Source of the DNA: an uncultured Porphyromonadaceae bacterium
GTDB lineage: Bacteria; Bacteroidota; Bacteroidia; Bacteroidales; Muribaculaceae
DNA: 64,000 nt
NCBI GenBank assembly: GCA_947073495.1
Contig: CAMTMX010000001.1
Coordinates: forward strand, 38,812-102,811
Reading direction: 5' to 3'
Below are positions 41,385-51,531 of this stretch, in pieces. How positions within the stretch are numbered: the first letter of the stretch is position 1; each line of letters begins with the position of its first letter. A program made the position numbers and the translations under genes. The notes beneath the pieces are model-generated. The model had not been told where the DNA came from. It saw nothing but the letters and a program-made list of their open reading frames with translations, and did not search any database.

Positions 41385-43214
41385 ATGAAGACAGAGAAAT
41401 GGATGCCAGCGGCAGCCCTTGCTGTTCTACTGACCACGATGACATCTTGCGAAGACTGGGGACAACAGGACCCGCCTGCAGGAAATCAGGTTTATCCAAC
41501 CCTGGAAAACGTGGCGGCTTTTGATTTTGATGCGGATGAGGGACTGGATCTTGCCATGTTCACCCCAGTCGCGAATCCCGGCGGGAGCACTCCCCAGATT
41601 ATTGAAGACGAAATCAAGGGGAAAGTGCTTGAACTTAACAACGGACATGTGTTTTTATCCAACCCGTTTTCGAAGACGACACTTCAGAAGGCGGCTTCTT
41701 TCACATTCTGGATGAAACAGCCGGTGCAGACCGTCACCGACACAGATGGAAATGAGGTGAATGAGCCTCAGGATCTGTCTGCAACTCTATTGATGTTTGA
41801 AAACGAGACCGGCAACGGAACTCTTTCAATCAATGCCAACGGAGGAATCAAATATTCGGCGGCAGACGGGGAATGGACCGAAAACGATCCTTCTTCGGTA
41901 ACTACCGGCTACATGACTCCCGGTGACTGGCATTATGTAGCTGTCGTTCTCAATAATGACGGCTATGAATGGTATGTTGACGGTGACAGAAAGGTAAGCA
42001 AGACTGTCACAGAATTCGATTGCTCGAAACTTGTGAAGTTTGCCAACAATGTGCCCACGATGATTATCGGCGGCACAGAAAATTCATCGCTGTTGCTTGT
42101 GGATGATCTGAAAATCTATCGCAACGCCTTGACGGAAAAAGAGATCGCTCGTCCTAATCTTGGAGGTGGTGAAGGTCCTTCCGGTCCGGATTTAAGCACC
42201 TGGACTCTTGTCGGGCTTGAAGACAACACCACAGGATTCTGGAGCATGTGGGCGGATTACGTAAACCTTACCGGAGACGGCACCGTACATTATGATTTCT
42301 ACAACTATCATGGCGGAAAGAATGATAACTGGTGCAACTGGGGACTTGTGCTCACCAACGGTCCGGAGCGTGGAGCCGACGGTTATGCGGAATATCTCTA
42401 CCTGCGCGCAGACGCCTACGGATGGGGCAACAACTATAACGGCGACAATATCACCCATGATTTCGATTGGGGTACCTTCATGTCGGAAATGGACGGAGCG
42501 TTTGTGTCTCTTGATATTACGAGGAAAGGGACAGATGTGACGGTGACAGCTCTTGTTACTGCCGAAAACGGCACCGAAAGACACTATTCTATCCGTGTTG
42601 AGGGTGTAGACAGCGAAGTGCTTGGCACATTCCTTACATGCGAGGGTTCACACCTGCTTATCAATCCGCAGACAGTATTCGTGGGTCAGACATATACCGC
42701 CGGGCAATATGTCACCGGACAGACTGACTGCAGCACAGGATGGTGGTCGGCACATTCACCCAACAACCGTTTCGACGGCAATTTCAAGAACTGGGGAGTA
42801 GAATTTGTGAACCATACGACAGGTGCAGGTGCCAACTGGAACAACTGGCTCCTCGTATGTTCCAATGGCCCATGGGTAGGAGAAGCAGGTTATGCCGAGA
42901 ACTTTGTGCTCCGTTCTGATGCCTACGGCTGGGGCGCAAGCTTCGATGGTGGCAACACTACAATGGAACAGGCTTTTGATTGGGAAACTTATGTGGCCGA
43001 CATGAAAGATGCCAATGTAAAGATTCTCTTCTCATACTCGGCAGGGACTCTTGACATGTATTGCACCCAGACCACTGCCGACGGCAGGGAGATGCCCCCT
43101 TATAAATTCTCGGCAAGTTCACTGACAGCCCCTATAGGACTTTTCTTCACATGCGAGCTGGCATGGCTTGAGTTCAGCAAGGTGGGATATTATCCCTGGG
43201 CGACTATGGAATAA
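41385..43214 (+). CDS. LamG-containing surface glycan-binding lipoprotein
   Basis: A 609-residue lipoprotein (lipobox to Cys22, TMTSC). Residues ~45-265 form a LamG/concanavalin-like fold (FTFWMKQPV, GDWHYVAVVLNNDGYEWYVDG, VDDLKIYRNALTEKEI). Two tandem copies of a beta-sandwich module follow (about 273-432 and 433-609). They share NW-x-L-V-x-x-NGP, GYAE, LR-x-DAYGWG, FDW and a final FLTCE or FFTCE. The conserved aromatics suggest carbohydrate binding. It has no catalytic motif. As first gene of the operon, directly before susC, it probably acts as a cell-surface glycan-binding protein, although such proteins more often follow susD. The repeated module was not recognised as a named family. Confidence 0.75.
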   Translation: MKTEKWMPAAALAVLLTTMTSCEDWGQQDPPAGNQVYPTLENVAAFDFDADEGLDLAMFTPVANPGGSTPQIIEDEIKGKVLELNNGHVFLSNPFSKTTLQKAASFTFWMKQPVQTVTDTDGNEVNEPQDLSATLLMFENETGNGTLSINANGGIKYSAADGEWTENDPSSVTTGYMTPGDWHYVAVVLNNDGYEWYVDGDRKVSKTVTEFDCSKLVKFANNVPTMIIGGTENSSLLLVDDLKIYRNALTEKEIARPNLGGGEGPSGPDLSTWTLVGLEDNTTGFWSMWADYVNLTGDGTVHYDFYNYHGGKNDNWCNWGLVLTNGPERGADGYAEYLYLRADAYGWGNNYNGDNITHDFDWGTFMSEMDGAFVSLDITRKGTDVTVTALVTAENGTERHYSIRVEGVDSEVLGTFLTCEGSHLLINPQTVFVGQTYTAGQYVTGQTDCSTGWWSAHSPNNRFDGNFKNWGVEFVNHTTGAGANWNNWLLVCSNGPWVGEAGYAENFVLRSDAYGWGASFDGGNTTMEQAFDWETYVADMKDANVKILFSYSAGTLDMYCTQTTADGREMPPYKFSASSLTAPIGLFFTCELAWLEFSKVGYYPWATME

Positions 43215-43245
43215 TAAGTAACTTAAAATCTAACCATACATCATA

Positions 43246-46200
43246 ATGGATAAAAAAGGAATAACAGCCGAAGGACGGCGGGGCAATATGCTCCTCCTCC
43301 TCCTCCCGGTTCTCCTTCTGATGCTTGCCGTATTCCCGGCGGGCGCGGAAATTGTGAAAGGAGTGGTCAGCGACGCTTCAGGAGAACCTCTTATTGGCGC
43401 TACAGTCATAGAAAAAGGAACAACCAACGGCACAGCTACCGATATCGACGGTTTCTTCCAGTTAAATCTGAAAGACGCCAAGAAAGGTGTGCTTGTGGTG
43501 TCATACGTTGGTTATGCCACCCAGGAGGTGGAAGTGAAAGGACAGACAGATCTACAGATCACTCTCCAGGAGGAATCTTCTCTTCTTAACGAAGTAGTGG
43601 TGGTAGGTTATGGTCAGCAAAAGAAAGAGTCGGTGGTGGGAGCAATCTCCCAGGTCAATTCCGGCGATCTTCTGGAGACTCCCTCCGCCAACCTTTCCCA
43701 GGCGATCACCGGCAAGATTCCCGGTGTGATCACTTCTCAGACTTCGGGTGCGCCCGGTGCGGACGACGCCTCGATCTACATCCGCGGACGTGCAACATTC
43801 GCAGGTGACGCCCAGCCTCTTATCCTTGTTGACGGCGTTGAGCGTTCTTTCTCCCAGATCGCGCCAGACGATATCGAGACAATCTCTGTGCTTAAGGATG
43901 CTTCGGCAACTGCCGTATATGGCGTGCGAGGTGCGAACGGCGTTATGCTTATCACCACAAAACGAGGTAAGGAACAAAAACCGATCGTGAACCTTACCGC
44001 CTCATGGCAGTTCTAGACCCCTACCCGCAAGAATACGTATCTGAACTCATATGAGTCGGTCTCCCTTCTTGAGGAGGCTCTTGCCAACGACGGTCTTCCC
44101 TCTCAGTATTCCTCGTATGACCTCGACATGTATCAAAAATCAGTCAACGGTCAGTTGAGCGGAGTTGAGGCTCTCCTTTACCCCAACGTAGACTGGTATG
44201 ACGAGATTCTGCGCTCTTCCGCCCCCTCGCAGCGCTACAACGCAAGTGTACGCGGCGGAACAAAGAGAATGCGTTACTACGCTTCTTTAGAATATTACGA
44301 TCAGGAATCTCTTTTCAAGAATCTTTCAAAAGACCCTTACGGCAACTCCACATCTTTGAATTATAAAAGATATGGTTTCCGTGCGAACGCCGATTTCTTC
44401 CTGACAAAAGATCTTCAGTTGTCAGTGAATTTCGGAACCCGTTTCGAGGAACGCCGAGGCCCTAACTCAGACGAAAGAGACGACGGTTCATACAGTAATG
44501 TATTCTATCAGCTGAACCATACGCCGGGATGGCTTTTCCCCGTGGCATACGAGGTGCAGAACGGAGAGACAACCAAGACTCTCTACGGAGGAAGCTCACA
44601 ATATCAGAGCAATGTCTATGCCACTCTTGCCGAATCGGGATACTACAAGGGAGTCAATACTGTCAACGAAACGAACTTTATTGCAGACTACAAGATGGAT
44701 TGGCTAACCCCGGGACTTTCGGCACGAGGGATGGTGAGCTTCGACTATGAAAATTATCATAAGACCACCTACAGCAAGTCTTTTGCCACATACGAGCTTA
44801 ACGACCGTGACAACTACCAGAGCATTGACGCCTATAACCGGTTTAATACCGATGGCACAATGACGAGCAGAAAAACCAGCTTCACTGTCTATAAGCTTTA
44901 TATGGAGGCTCAGTTGAACTATGCACGTAAGTTCGCAGATCTCCATGACGTGACAGCCATGGTGCTTTATATGCAGAACGACTATCGCTACCAGAGCGAC
45001 CTCGCCAAACGTTATCAAGGTGTGGTAGGGCGTGTCACATATGCATACGACGACCGCTATCTTTTCGAGTTCAATGCCGGATACAACGGTTCCGAGAACT
45101 TTATGAAAGGTAAACGTTTCGGTTTCTTCCCCGCATTCTCGGCAGGTTGGCGAATCACTCAGGAGAAATTTATGGAAAATTCCACCGATTGGCTCAACAA
45201 CCTTAAACTGCGCGCATCATACGGTCAGGTAGGTAATGATGTATATCAGGTCGGGGGTGTGCAGCAGCGATTCCTTTATGAGCAGAAATGGAGTCAGATC
45301 GCAAACGATTACTACTTTGGCACATCCGGTCAGACAGGTATTTTTGAAGAACAGTATCCTAACTATGGGGTGACCTGGGAACGTGCCCATAAATACAATG
45401 TGGGTCTTGAATTCGGGCTGTTCAACAATTCGCTTAGCGGTAATATCGATTTCTTCTGGGAAAAGCGCAACAATATTCTTACGGAATATCTCACACGTCC
45501 ATGGTGGTTTGGTGTGACATCTGCAGCCGGAAACCTTGGTAAGACTGAAAACAAGGGTTTTGAAATCGAACTTCATTACAGCAACAAAATCGGAAACGAT
45601 TTCAAATATAACATAGGGGGAACCTACTCTCACGCGAAGAACAAGATCACAGAGATGGACGAACCTGCCAACAAAACGGACTACCGCAAGCGTACAGGCC
45701 ATGCAATCGGTCAGTATTTCGGGCTTGTGGCAGACGGATTCGTGACTCAGGCTGACATCGATGGCGGAAATCTGCCCACATCTACATTCGGCACCGTGAA
45801 GCCCGGCGATCTCAAATATCGCGACATGAACGGCGACGGATTTATTGACGACCGCGACGAGACATTTATAGGATATTCCGATATTCCGGAAAACACATAC
45901 GCCATCACTCTCGGCGCGGAATGGAAAGGTATCGGATTCAGCATCATGTTCCAAGGTGTGGATCACGTGAGCCGCTATTATGATGCGGAAGCGATGTATG
46001 CCTTTGTCAACGGCGGCAAGGTGAAAGAACATCATCTTGACCGTTGGAACCCTGCACTTTCAGAATCGGAGAATCTCGCGAATGCCAAATATCCCCTCCT
46101 TCACTACGACAGCTATGGCGACCATAACCAGCGGACCAACTCCTTCTTCCTGAAGAACGGTTCATTCTTCCGTCTGAAGAATATCGAACTCTCCTATTCC

Positions 46201-46374
46201 CTCCCGGAAAAATGGATCAAACACGCTTACATGAGCCAGTGCCGTTTCTTCGTAAACGCCAACAACCTCGTGACATGGGATCATCTTAACGGGCTGACCG
46301 ACCCTGAGAGCAACGGGTCGAACCGCTATCCTATCTGCAAGACTGTCAACTTTGGTGTCAACATCCAATTCTAA
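43246..46374 (+). pseudogene. SusC-like TonB-dependent transporter interrupted by an in-frame TAG
   Basis: The frame encodes a full SusC-like outer-membrane transporter (1042 residues) except for TAG at 44014-44016. Before it are a signal peptide, a carboxypeptidase-like domain (VVSDASGEPLIGATVIEKG), the SusC signature NEVVVVGYGQQKKESVVGAI and the plug (ILVDGVERSFSQIAPDDIETISVLKDASATAVYGVRGANGV). The barrel continues in the same frame to 46374 and ends VNFGVNIQF. Upstream context W-Q-F-stop-T-P-T-R matches the paralogue's VGFQTLTG, so the ancestral codon was probably CAG. As written, translation gives a 256-residue plug fragment. The remaining barrel has no start with a signal peptide. It may be a real loss, a strain variant or a sequencing error. 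Confidence 0.85.
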
Positions 46375-46386
46375 TCTGATATCGAA

Positions 46387-48156
46387 ATGAAAAAATCATA
46401 TAAATTCTTAGCGTTGGCTTTCATGCTCAGTGGTGTCTCCGCGTTGACTTCGTGTGGAGACTTCCTCGACAAGCAGCCGTCTAACGAGCTTACAGAAGAT
46501 AAGACTCTCGGCAGCTGGAGCATGTTTGAATATTTCCACAACGATACATATAATTTTATTCGTCATGGCGCCAACCGTATAAATGGCTCATGGCTGGATG
46601 CCGCCACGGATCTTGCCGAGACGTCGTTCGCTACCGGAGGCGCCCGCACAACCTTTAATATAGGCAACTATTACGGAGGCGGAGGCACCTCGGAATTCAA
46701 TGACACATGGGAATCACGTTATCGTGCCATCCGCAAATGCAACAGGGTGATCAATCAGATGGATCTCGTGCCTAAAGATATCACAAAAACCGAAGAGCAG
46801 GAGTTGCGCGACCGTGCCATAATGCGTGCGGAGGCTCGCACATTCCGCGCATATTTCTATTGGGAGTTGTTTCTCCGTTTCGGTCCGCTGCCTATTGTGA
46901 CAGAGGTGCTCGATCCGGACGAAGATATGATCTCCCCCTATTCAAAGCGTCCTTCTGTGAGGGAATATGTGGTTGATTTCATTCTTAAAGAGTTGGAAGA
47001 ATCAGAGCCGGACCTGCTTTCATATACAGATGCCTGGAGCGCCAACAGAATCGGAAGGCTTTCCCAGCCAATGGCCCGGGCTCTTGCCTCACGAATTAAA
47101 CTCTATATGGCTTCTCCGAGATATGCCGCCGAAAGCGGAGTGACCTGGCAGGATGCCGCTGATGCCGCCAACAGTTTCATTCAGGACTTCGGCGCCAATT
47201 TCGGTCTGTTTTCTGAAGCAAATATCGACCCTGCCGAGAATTATGCCAATGCAGTGCTCCGCACACAATATACCGGTAATAACAACGAGGTCATCTTTTT
47301 CCGTAACGATGTGGCTATCGGATGGGCTAATATATCTCAGGATACTCCTGTAGGAGAAGGCGGGAGCGGAGGAAACTGTCCCTCTCAGAATCTTGTGGAT
47401 ATGTATGACATGATCGACGGCTCGTCTCCATTCGCGCAGTATGACGCCACCGGCGCGCCGGTTTATCCTTCAGGCTCACTGGTGCCGGCAATCAATGAGG
47501 AAAGCGGATATAGCGATGCGGAGATGTGGGAGAACCGCGATCCTCGTTTGAGGGCTACAGTGCTTTATCAAGGCACTCCTTGGGGAACAACGCGCGACAA
47601 CAGTACAATCGACGTACGTCCCGGAATGGCAGACAATCCAACCGGCAATGCCAATGCAACTCCGACAGGCTATTATATGCGCAAATATATCCCCGCTTCT
47701 ATCCTTAGCTCGAACCATAGCGGATCTGCCTACCGCCTTTGGACCGTCATCCGATATGCGGAGATCCTTATGAACTATGCGGAGGCTATGAACGAGGTCA
47801 ACGGTCCCTGCCAACAGGTTTTTGATATGCTTGACCAGGTGCGCCATCGCGCCGGTATAACCGGAAGCGTAGCCGATCGTCAGGACCTTTCGAGCAAGGA
47901 AGCCATGCGTAATTTCATTCACAAGGAGCGCACGGTGGAATTCGCTTTTGAAGAGCACCGTTCTTGGGATGTACGCCGCTGGAATGTGGCTGTCGAGGCT
48001 CTCAGCCGTCCGATCTATGGAGTGAATGTCGCTATGGACGGCACAGTGACCCGCAAGAAAGCTCAGGATCGTGTGTTTGAAGAGCGTATGTATCTCTATC
48101 CAATACCAGAGGGAGAGATCTGGAAGACAAATCTGGAAAACAATCCGGGATGGTAA
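46387..48156 (+). CDS. SusD/RagB-family glycan-binding lipoprotein
   Basis: A 589-residue lipoprotein (lipobox to Cys23, LTSC) in the SusD family. The N-terminus CGDFLDKQPSNELTEDKT is diagnostic. TPR-like helices include RAEARTFRAYFYWELFLRFGPLPIV, and the C-terminal part has YAEILMNYAEAMNEVNG, VRHRAGI and ERTVEFAFEEHRSWDVRRW. It caps a SusC barrel and delivers oligosaccharide to it. It starts 12 bases after the interrupted susC and is intact itself. Confidence 0.93.
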   Translation: MKKSYKFLALAFMLSGVSALTSCGDFLDKQPSNELTEDKTLGSWSMFEYFHNDTYNFIRHGANRINGSWLDAATDLAETSFATGGARTTFNIGNYYGGGGTSEFNDTWESRYRAIRKCNRVINQMDLVPKDITKTEEQELRDRAIMRAEARTFRAYFYWELFLRFGPLPIVTEVLDPDEDMISPYSKRPSVREYVVDFILKELEESEPDLLSYTDAWSANRIGRLSQPMARALASRIKLYMASPRYAAESGVTWQDAADAANSFIQDFGANFGLFSEANIDPAENYANAVLRTQYTGNNNEVIFFRNDVAIGWANISQDTPVGEGGSGGNCPSQNLVDMYDMIDGSSPFAQYDATGAPVYPSGSLVPAINEESGYSDAEMWENRDPRLRATVLYQGTPWGTTRDNSTIDVRPGMADNPTGNANATPTGYYMRKYIPASILSSNHSGSAYRLWTVIRYAEILMNYAEAMNEVNGPCQQVFDMLDQVRHRAGITGSVADRQDLSSKEAMRNFIHKERTVEFAFEEHRSWDVRRWNVAVEALSRPIYGVNVAMDGTVTRKKAQDRVFEERMYLYPIPEGEIWKTNLENNPGW

Positions 48157-48213
48157 TAAAGTTGTTAAGACAGCTTTAATCCTTAAAAATGAAACAGAAA
48201 AATTCGAACATAT

Positions 48214-51200
48214 ATGAACCACATCATAAATCATATAAGGAACAAGGTAAAACCCGCTTTCACGGCAGCTGTCATCACCGGCTGGTCTGTAGCGGCGTTT
48301 GCCGCCCCTACAGGAAATATCCTCAAAGGTCGTGTAGTCGATCCTGAAGGGAATCCTATCCCGGGGGCTGTGGTGAATCTTGCCGAGCAAAGCAAAGTCG
48401 TGTTCACCAACGAAAACGGAGAGTTCTCTATTAAAGACGCCAACTATGACGATGAGGTCAACGCCACCTGCACGGGCTACCTTACATCAATAATTCCTGT
48501 TGAGGATTTCAGTGCGCCGATCGAGATCGTGTTGCAGCCGGACACTGATCCTTATGCGCATCTTGCGCCGGTGGCTTTCGGGGAACAGCAGAAAAAATTG
48601 CTTACCGATTCCCGTTCAGTAGTGACCGGCGAGGAGCTTCAGCGTTATCCCGTCACTGTGCTTCAGAATGCCTTCAACTCCCTTTTGACAGGCGTGGAGA
48701 CATATGAGGTGTCTTCAGAACCTGGCTGGTCTGAGACTAAAATGTATGTGCGCGGTATCCGCACCCTTAACTCAAATGCACGCAACCCTCTGGTCATAGT
48801 CGATAATGTGGAGCGAGACCTCTCCTTCCTCGACGCTTTCCCTATTGAATCCGTGACAGTGCTGAAGGATGCTGCCGCCACTGCACTTTATGGCATGCGA
48901 GGAGCGAATGGCGTCATCCTGGTGACCACTAAACGAGGCGAGGCGGGAAAGACGCACATCAATTTCACTCAGGAGGTAGGTTTCCAGACTCTCACTGGCA
49001 AAGTGGAAAACCAGAATTCCTATAATCTTGCGTTGACAAAGAATCAGGTGCGTTATCTTGATGGAAAAGACCCAATCTATTCCCCGGAACAGATTGAGAA
49101 ATATCGTCGCGTATGTTCCGGAGAGACCCTTGATGGTATGGACCGTTACCGTTATTTCAATACCAATTGGTTTGATGAGCTTTATCGCGAGACAGCCCCT
49201 GTGGTCAAGACCAACCTCCAGATTTCGGGAGGCAACAACCGCGCGCGATACTATGTGTCGTTCTCATATCTACGTCAGGAAGGTATGTGGAACTCTAAAG
49301 GCACGAGTTTTAATGATCGTTTTTCGACACAACATGTTCTCAACCGTTGGAACCTGCGTTCCAACCTTGACATTAATGTCAACAAATATCTCCGTGTAGG
49401 TCTTGACCTCGGCGGACGTATTGATAATATTCTTCAACCCACCACCAGGGTGTTTGACCTTACTACCTTCGGCGCCGTGGAAGCGGATCCCATGCGTCCG
49501 GTCTATTGCCCGAACGGCGAACTGTATGTGGACGGAAGCGCCAACAACCCTACATTTCAACTTGGGTCGTCAGGTCAGGAGAAGAACCGCAGACGCCAGC
49601 TTTATTCAACTGTCGATGTGACAGGAATACTTGATCCGATCACCAAAGGTCTGGAAGCAAATCTTGTTGTCAGCTTTGATGCATTCGATGTGTTCCAGTC
49701 GACTCAGACAAACCGTGTCAACTCATATTCTTATGATTTCACAAATATGGCGGTGGAGAATGTGGATGACTTCACCTATACTCAGACCAACCGTTATTCT
49801 GAATTGACTAATCCTTCCGCTAACGAACGCGCCAATTCCTGGACCCTCAACACCCGGTTCGGGTTCAAGTATGACCGTGAATTCGGAGATCACCGAGTAC
49901 AGGCAAACGCTTTCATCCGTGCCTATCAGCAACGTCTCAATGTGAAGGAGGCGAATACCGACAATTCGATGTATTCATCCGACCGTTATCTTTCCTACAA
50001 CGGATCGCTTGCATATATCTACGGCGGACGTTATATCGTGTCTGGAAATATCTCCCGTATGGGTAATGACAACTTCGCCCCCGGCGACCAATGGGGCACA
50101 TTCTGGGGAGCATCTCTCGGTTGGGTGCTTTCGGAAGAAAAATTCCTGAGGAATCCGAATATCGATCTTCTGAAATTCCGTGCCTCCTATGGTAAGTCGG
50201 GTATGAGCGACACAGGCGCAGGACGCTATCCCTATCAGTCTACTTTTGCAACTTCAGGAGGTTACAGTTTCGGACACAATGCCACACTTGTGCCGGGATT
50301 TATAGAAAGTGTAGCCGGCAATCCTAACAGCAAATGGGAGATTTCGAAGATGCTCAACCTTGGACTTGACTGGGACTTCTGGCATCACCGCCTCTATGGT
50401 TCGTTTGATGTCTTCAAGGAATGGCGTAGCGACATCCTCATAGAACGCTCCACAAACCCCGATATCCTCGGTATCACTTTCGCCCGCGATTCATATGGCA
50501 AGGTGGAGAGCCGTGGTCTTGAACTGACAATCGGTCATTCAAACAAGATCGGCAACGTAACCTACACGGTGGAAGGTATGCTTTCATGGAACAAGAACAA
50601 GATTATAGAGATGGATGAGATCGCGCCCTCTGTAGAATGGCAGCGCAAGACAGGAGACCGCATCCGTGATTATGCTTCCGTGGCTTCTATCTACGAATGG
50701 GAAAACAGGGACGTTGTCGGCGGTTGGAACGCTTACCGCTTCAACGGCTGGGCTTCAGATCCCGCACTCATCTCGACTTCACAGGCTGACGCTATCGCGC
50801 ACCCCGAGAAATATCCTTACAACACATTTTCGGGAGGAGGCCAGAAACTCGGCACGGCGGTGTTCCGCGATCTTAACGGAGACCGTCAGATCGACTCACG
50901 CGACATGGAACCCTACGGATATACCCTTATCCCTGATCTCACGCCCTCTATCTCGATTTATGCCGCCTACAAGGGATTCGACCTGAAAGTGATAGGCACC
51001 GCATATCTGAACCGCTCAGTGTTCCTTTCCCCTTCAATGACATTCTCCGAATGGGGTAACAACAATGCCACTCACGAGGTTACGAAAGCATGGGGCTACT
51101 ACACGGACGATCCTATGGATCCGCGTAATATCAATGCAAAATATCCGCGTCTGAGCTATACCTATAACACAGAAGATTCTTCACGTGACAACGGTTCTTA

Positions 51201-51447
51201 TCAGAACGATATATGGATCATGAACGGTGATTATTTCTCACTCCGGAACATAGAGTTCGGCTATTCTCTCCCGACAAGCCTTATCTCCAAAATCCACATG
51301 AGCCAATGCCGCTTCTATTTCAGCGCATACAACATTGCCAACTGGAGCCACATGCCTGAGGGTATGGATCCGGAGAAGCCGATGTCTTATTGCTGGTGGT
51401 ATCCTAAAACCCGCACGTTTAATTTCGGTCTTCACATTGAATTCTAA
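48214..51447 (+). CDS. SusC-like TonB-dependent transporter
   Basis: A 1077-residue outer-membrane transporter. The signal peptide ends near AAFAAP. A carboxypeptidase-like domain (LKGRVVDPEGNPIPGAVVNL) precedes the plug (NPLVIVDNVERDLSFLDAFPIESVTVLKDAAATALYGMRGANGV) and a 22-strand barrel that ends in TRTFNFGLHIEF. The typical VVVVGYG phrase is replaced by LAPVAFGEQQKK, so the N-terminal part is divergent. It imports oligosaccharides with TonB energy together with the SusD at 51532. It is the only intact SusC in this locus. Confidence 0.94.
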   Translation: MNHIINHIRNKVKPAFTAAVITGWSVAAFAAPTGNILKGRVVDPEGNPIPGAVVNLAEQSKVVFTNENGEFSIKDANYDDEVNATCTGYLTSIIPVEDFSAPIEIVLQPDTDPYAHLAPVAFGEQQKKLLTDSRSVVTGEELQRYPVTVLQNAFNSLLTGVETYEVSSEPGWSETKMYVRGIRTLNSNARNPLVIVDNVERDLSFLDAFPIESVTVLKDAAATALYGMRGANGVILVTTKRGEAGKTHINFTQEVGFQTLTGKVENQNSYNLALTKNQVRYLDGKDPIYSPEQIEKYRRVCSGETLDGMDRYRYFNTNWFDELYRETAPVVKTNLQISGGNNRARYYVSFSYLRQEGMWNSKGTSFNDRFSTQHVLNRWNLRSNLDINVNKYLRVGLDLGGRIDNILQPTTRVFDLTTFGAVEADPMRPVYCPNGELYVDGSANNPTFQLGSSGQEKNRRRQLYSTVDVTGILDPITKGLEANLVVSFDAFDVFQSTQTNRVNSYSYDFTNMAVENVDDFTYTQTNRYSELTNPSANERANSWTLNTRFGFKYDREFGDHRVQANAFIRAYQQRLNVKEANTDNSMYSSDRYLSYNGSLAYIYGGRYIVSGNISRMGNDNFAPGDQWGTFWGASLGWVLSEEKFLRNPNIDLLKFRASYGKSGMSDTGAGRYPYQSTFATSGGYSFGHNATLVPGFIESVAGNPNSKWEISKMLNLGLDWDFWHHRLYGSFDVFKEWRSDILIERSTNPDILGITFARDSYGKVESRGLELTIGHSNKIGNVTYTVEGMLSWNKNKIIEMDEIAPSVEWQRKTGDRIRDYASVASIYEWENRDVVGGWNAYRFNGWASDPALISTSQADAIAHPEKYPYNTFSGGGQKLGTAVFRDLNGDRQIDSRDMEPYGYTLIPDLTPSISIYAAYKGFDLKVIGTAYLNRSVFLSPSMTFSEWGNNNATHEVTKAWGYYTDDPMDPRNINAKYPRLSYTYNTEDSSRDNGSYQNDIWIMNGDYFSLRNIEFGYSLPTSLISKIHMSQCRFYFSAYNIANWSHMPEGMDPEKPMSYCWWYPKTRTFNFGLHIEF

Positions 51448-51531
51448 ATTATGATAATGGTTTCAGATCTATGACTCGTCGGATATCGACGGGCATAGAC
51501 TGAAAACCGGATCAACAAAATCAAGATTATC

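Noticed and set aside
44014-44016. TAG recoded as an amino acid
   Set aside because: Other genes in the window (ending at 12019 and 31218) use TAG as a normal stop, and the local context points to a CAG to TAG change.
44128-46374. Separate functional gene for the SusC barrel
   Set aside because: It continues the same frame, has no signal peptide and begins in the middle of the barrel, so it is a fragment of the interrupted gene.
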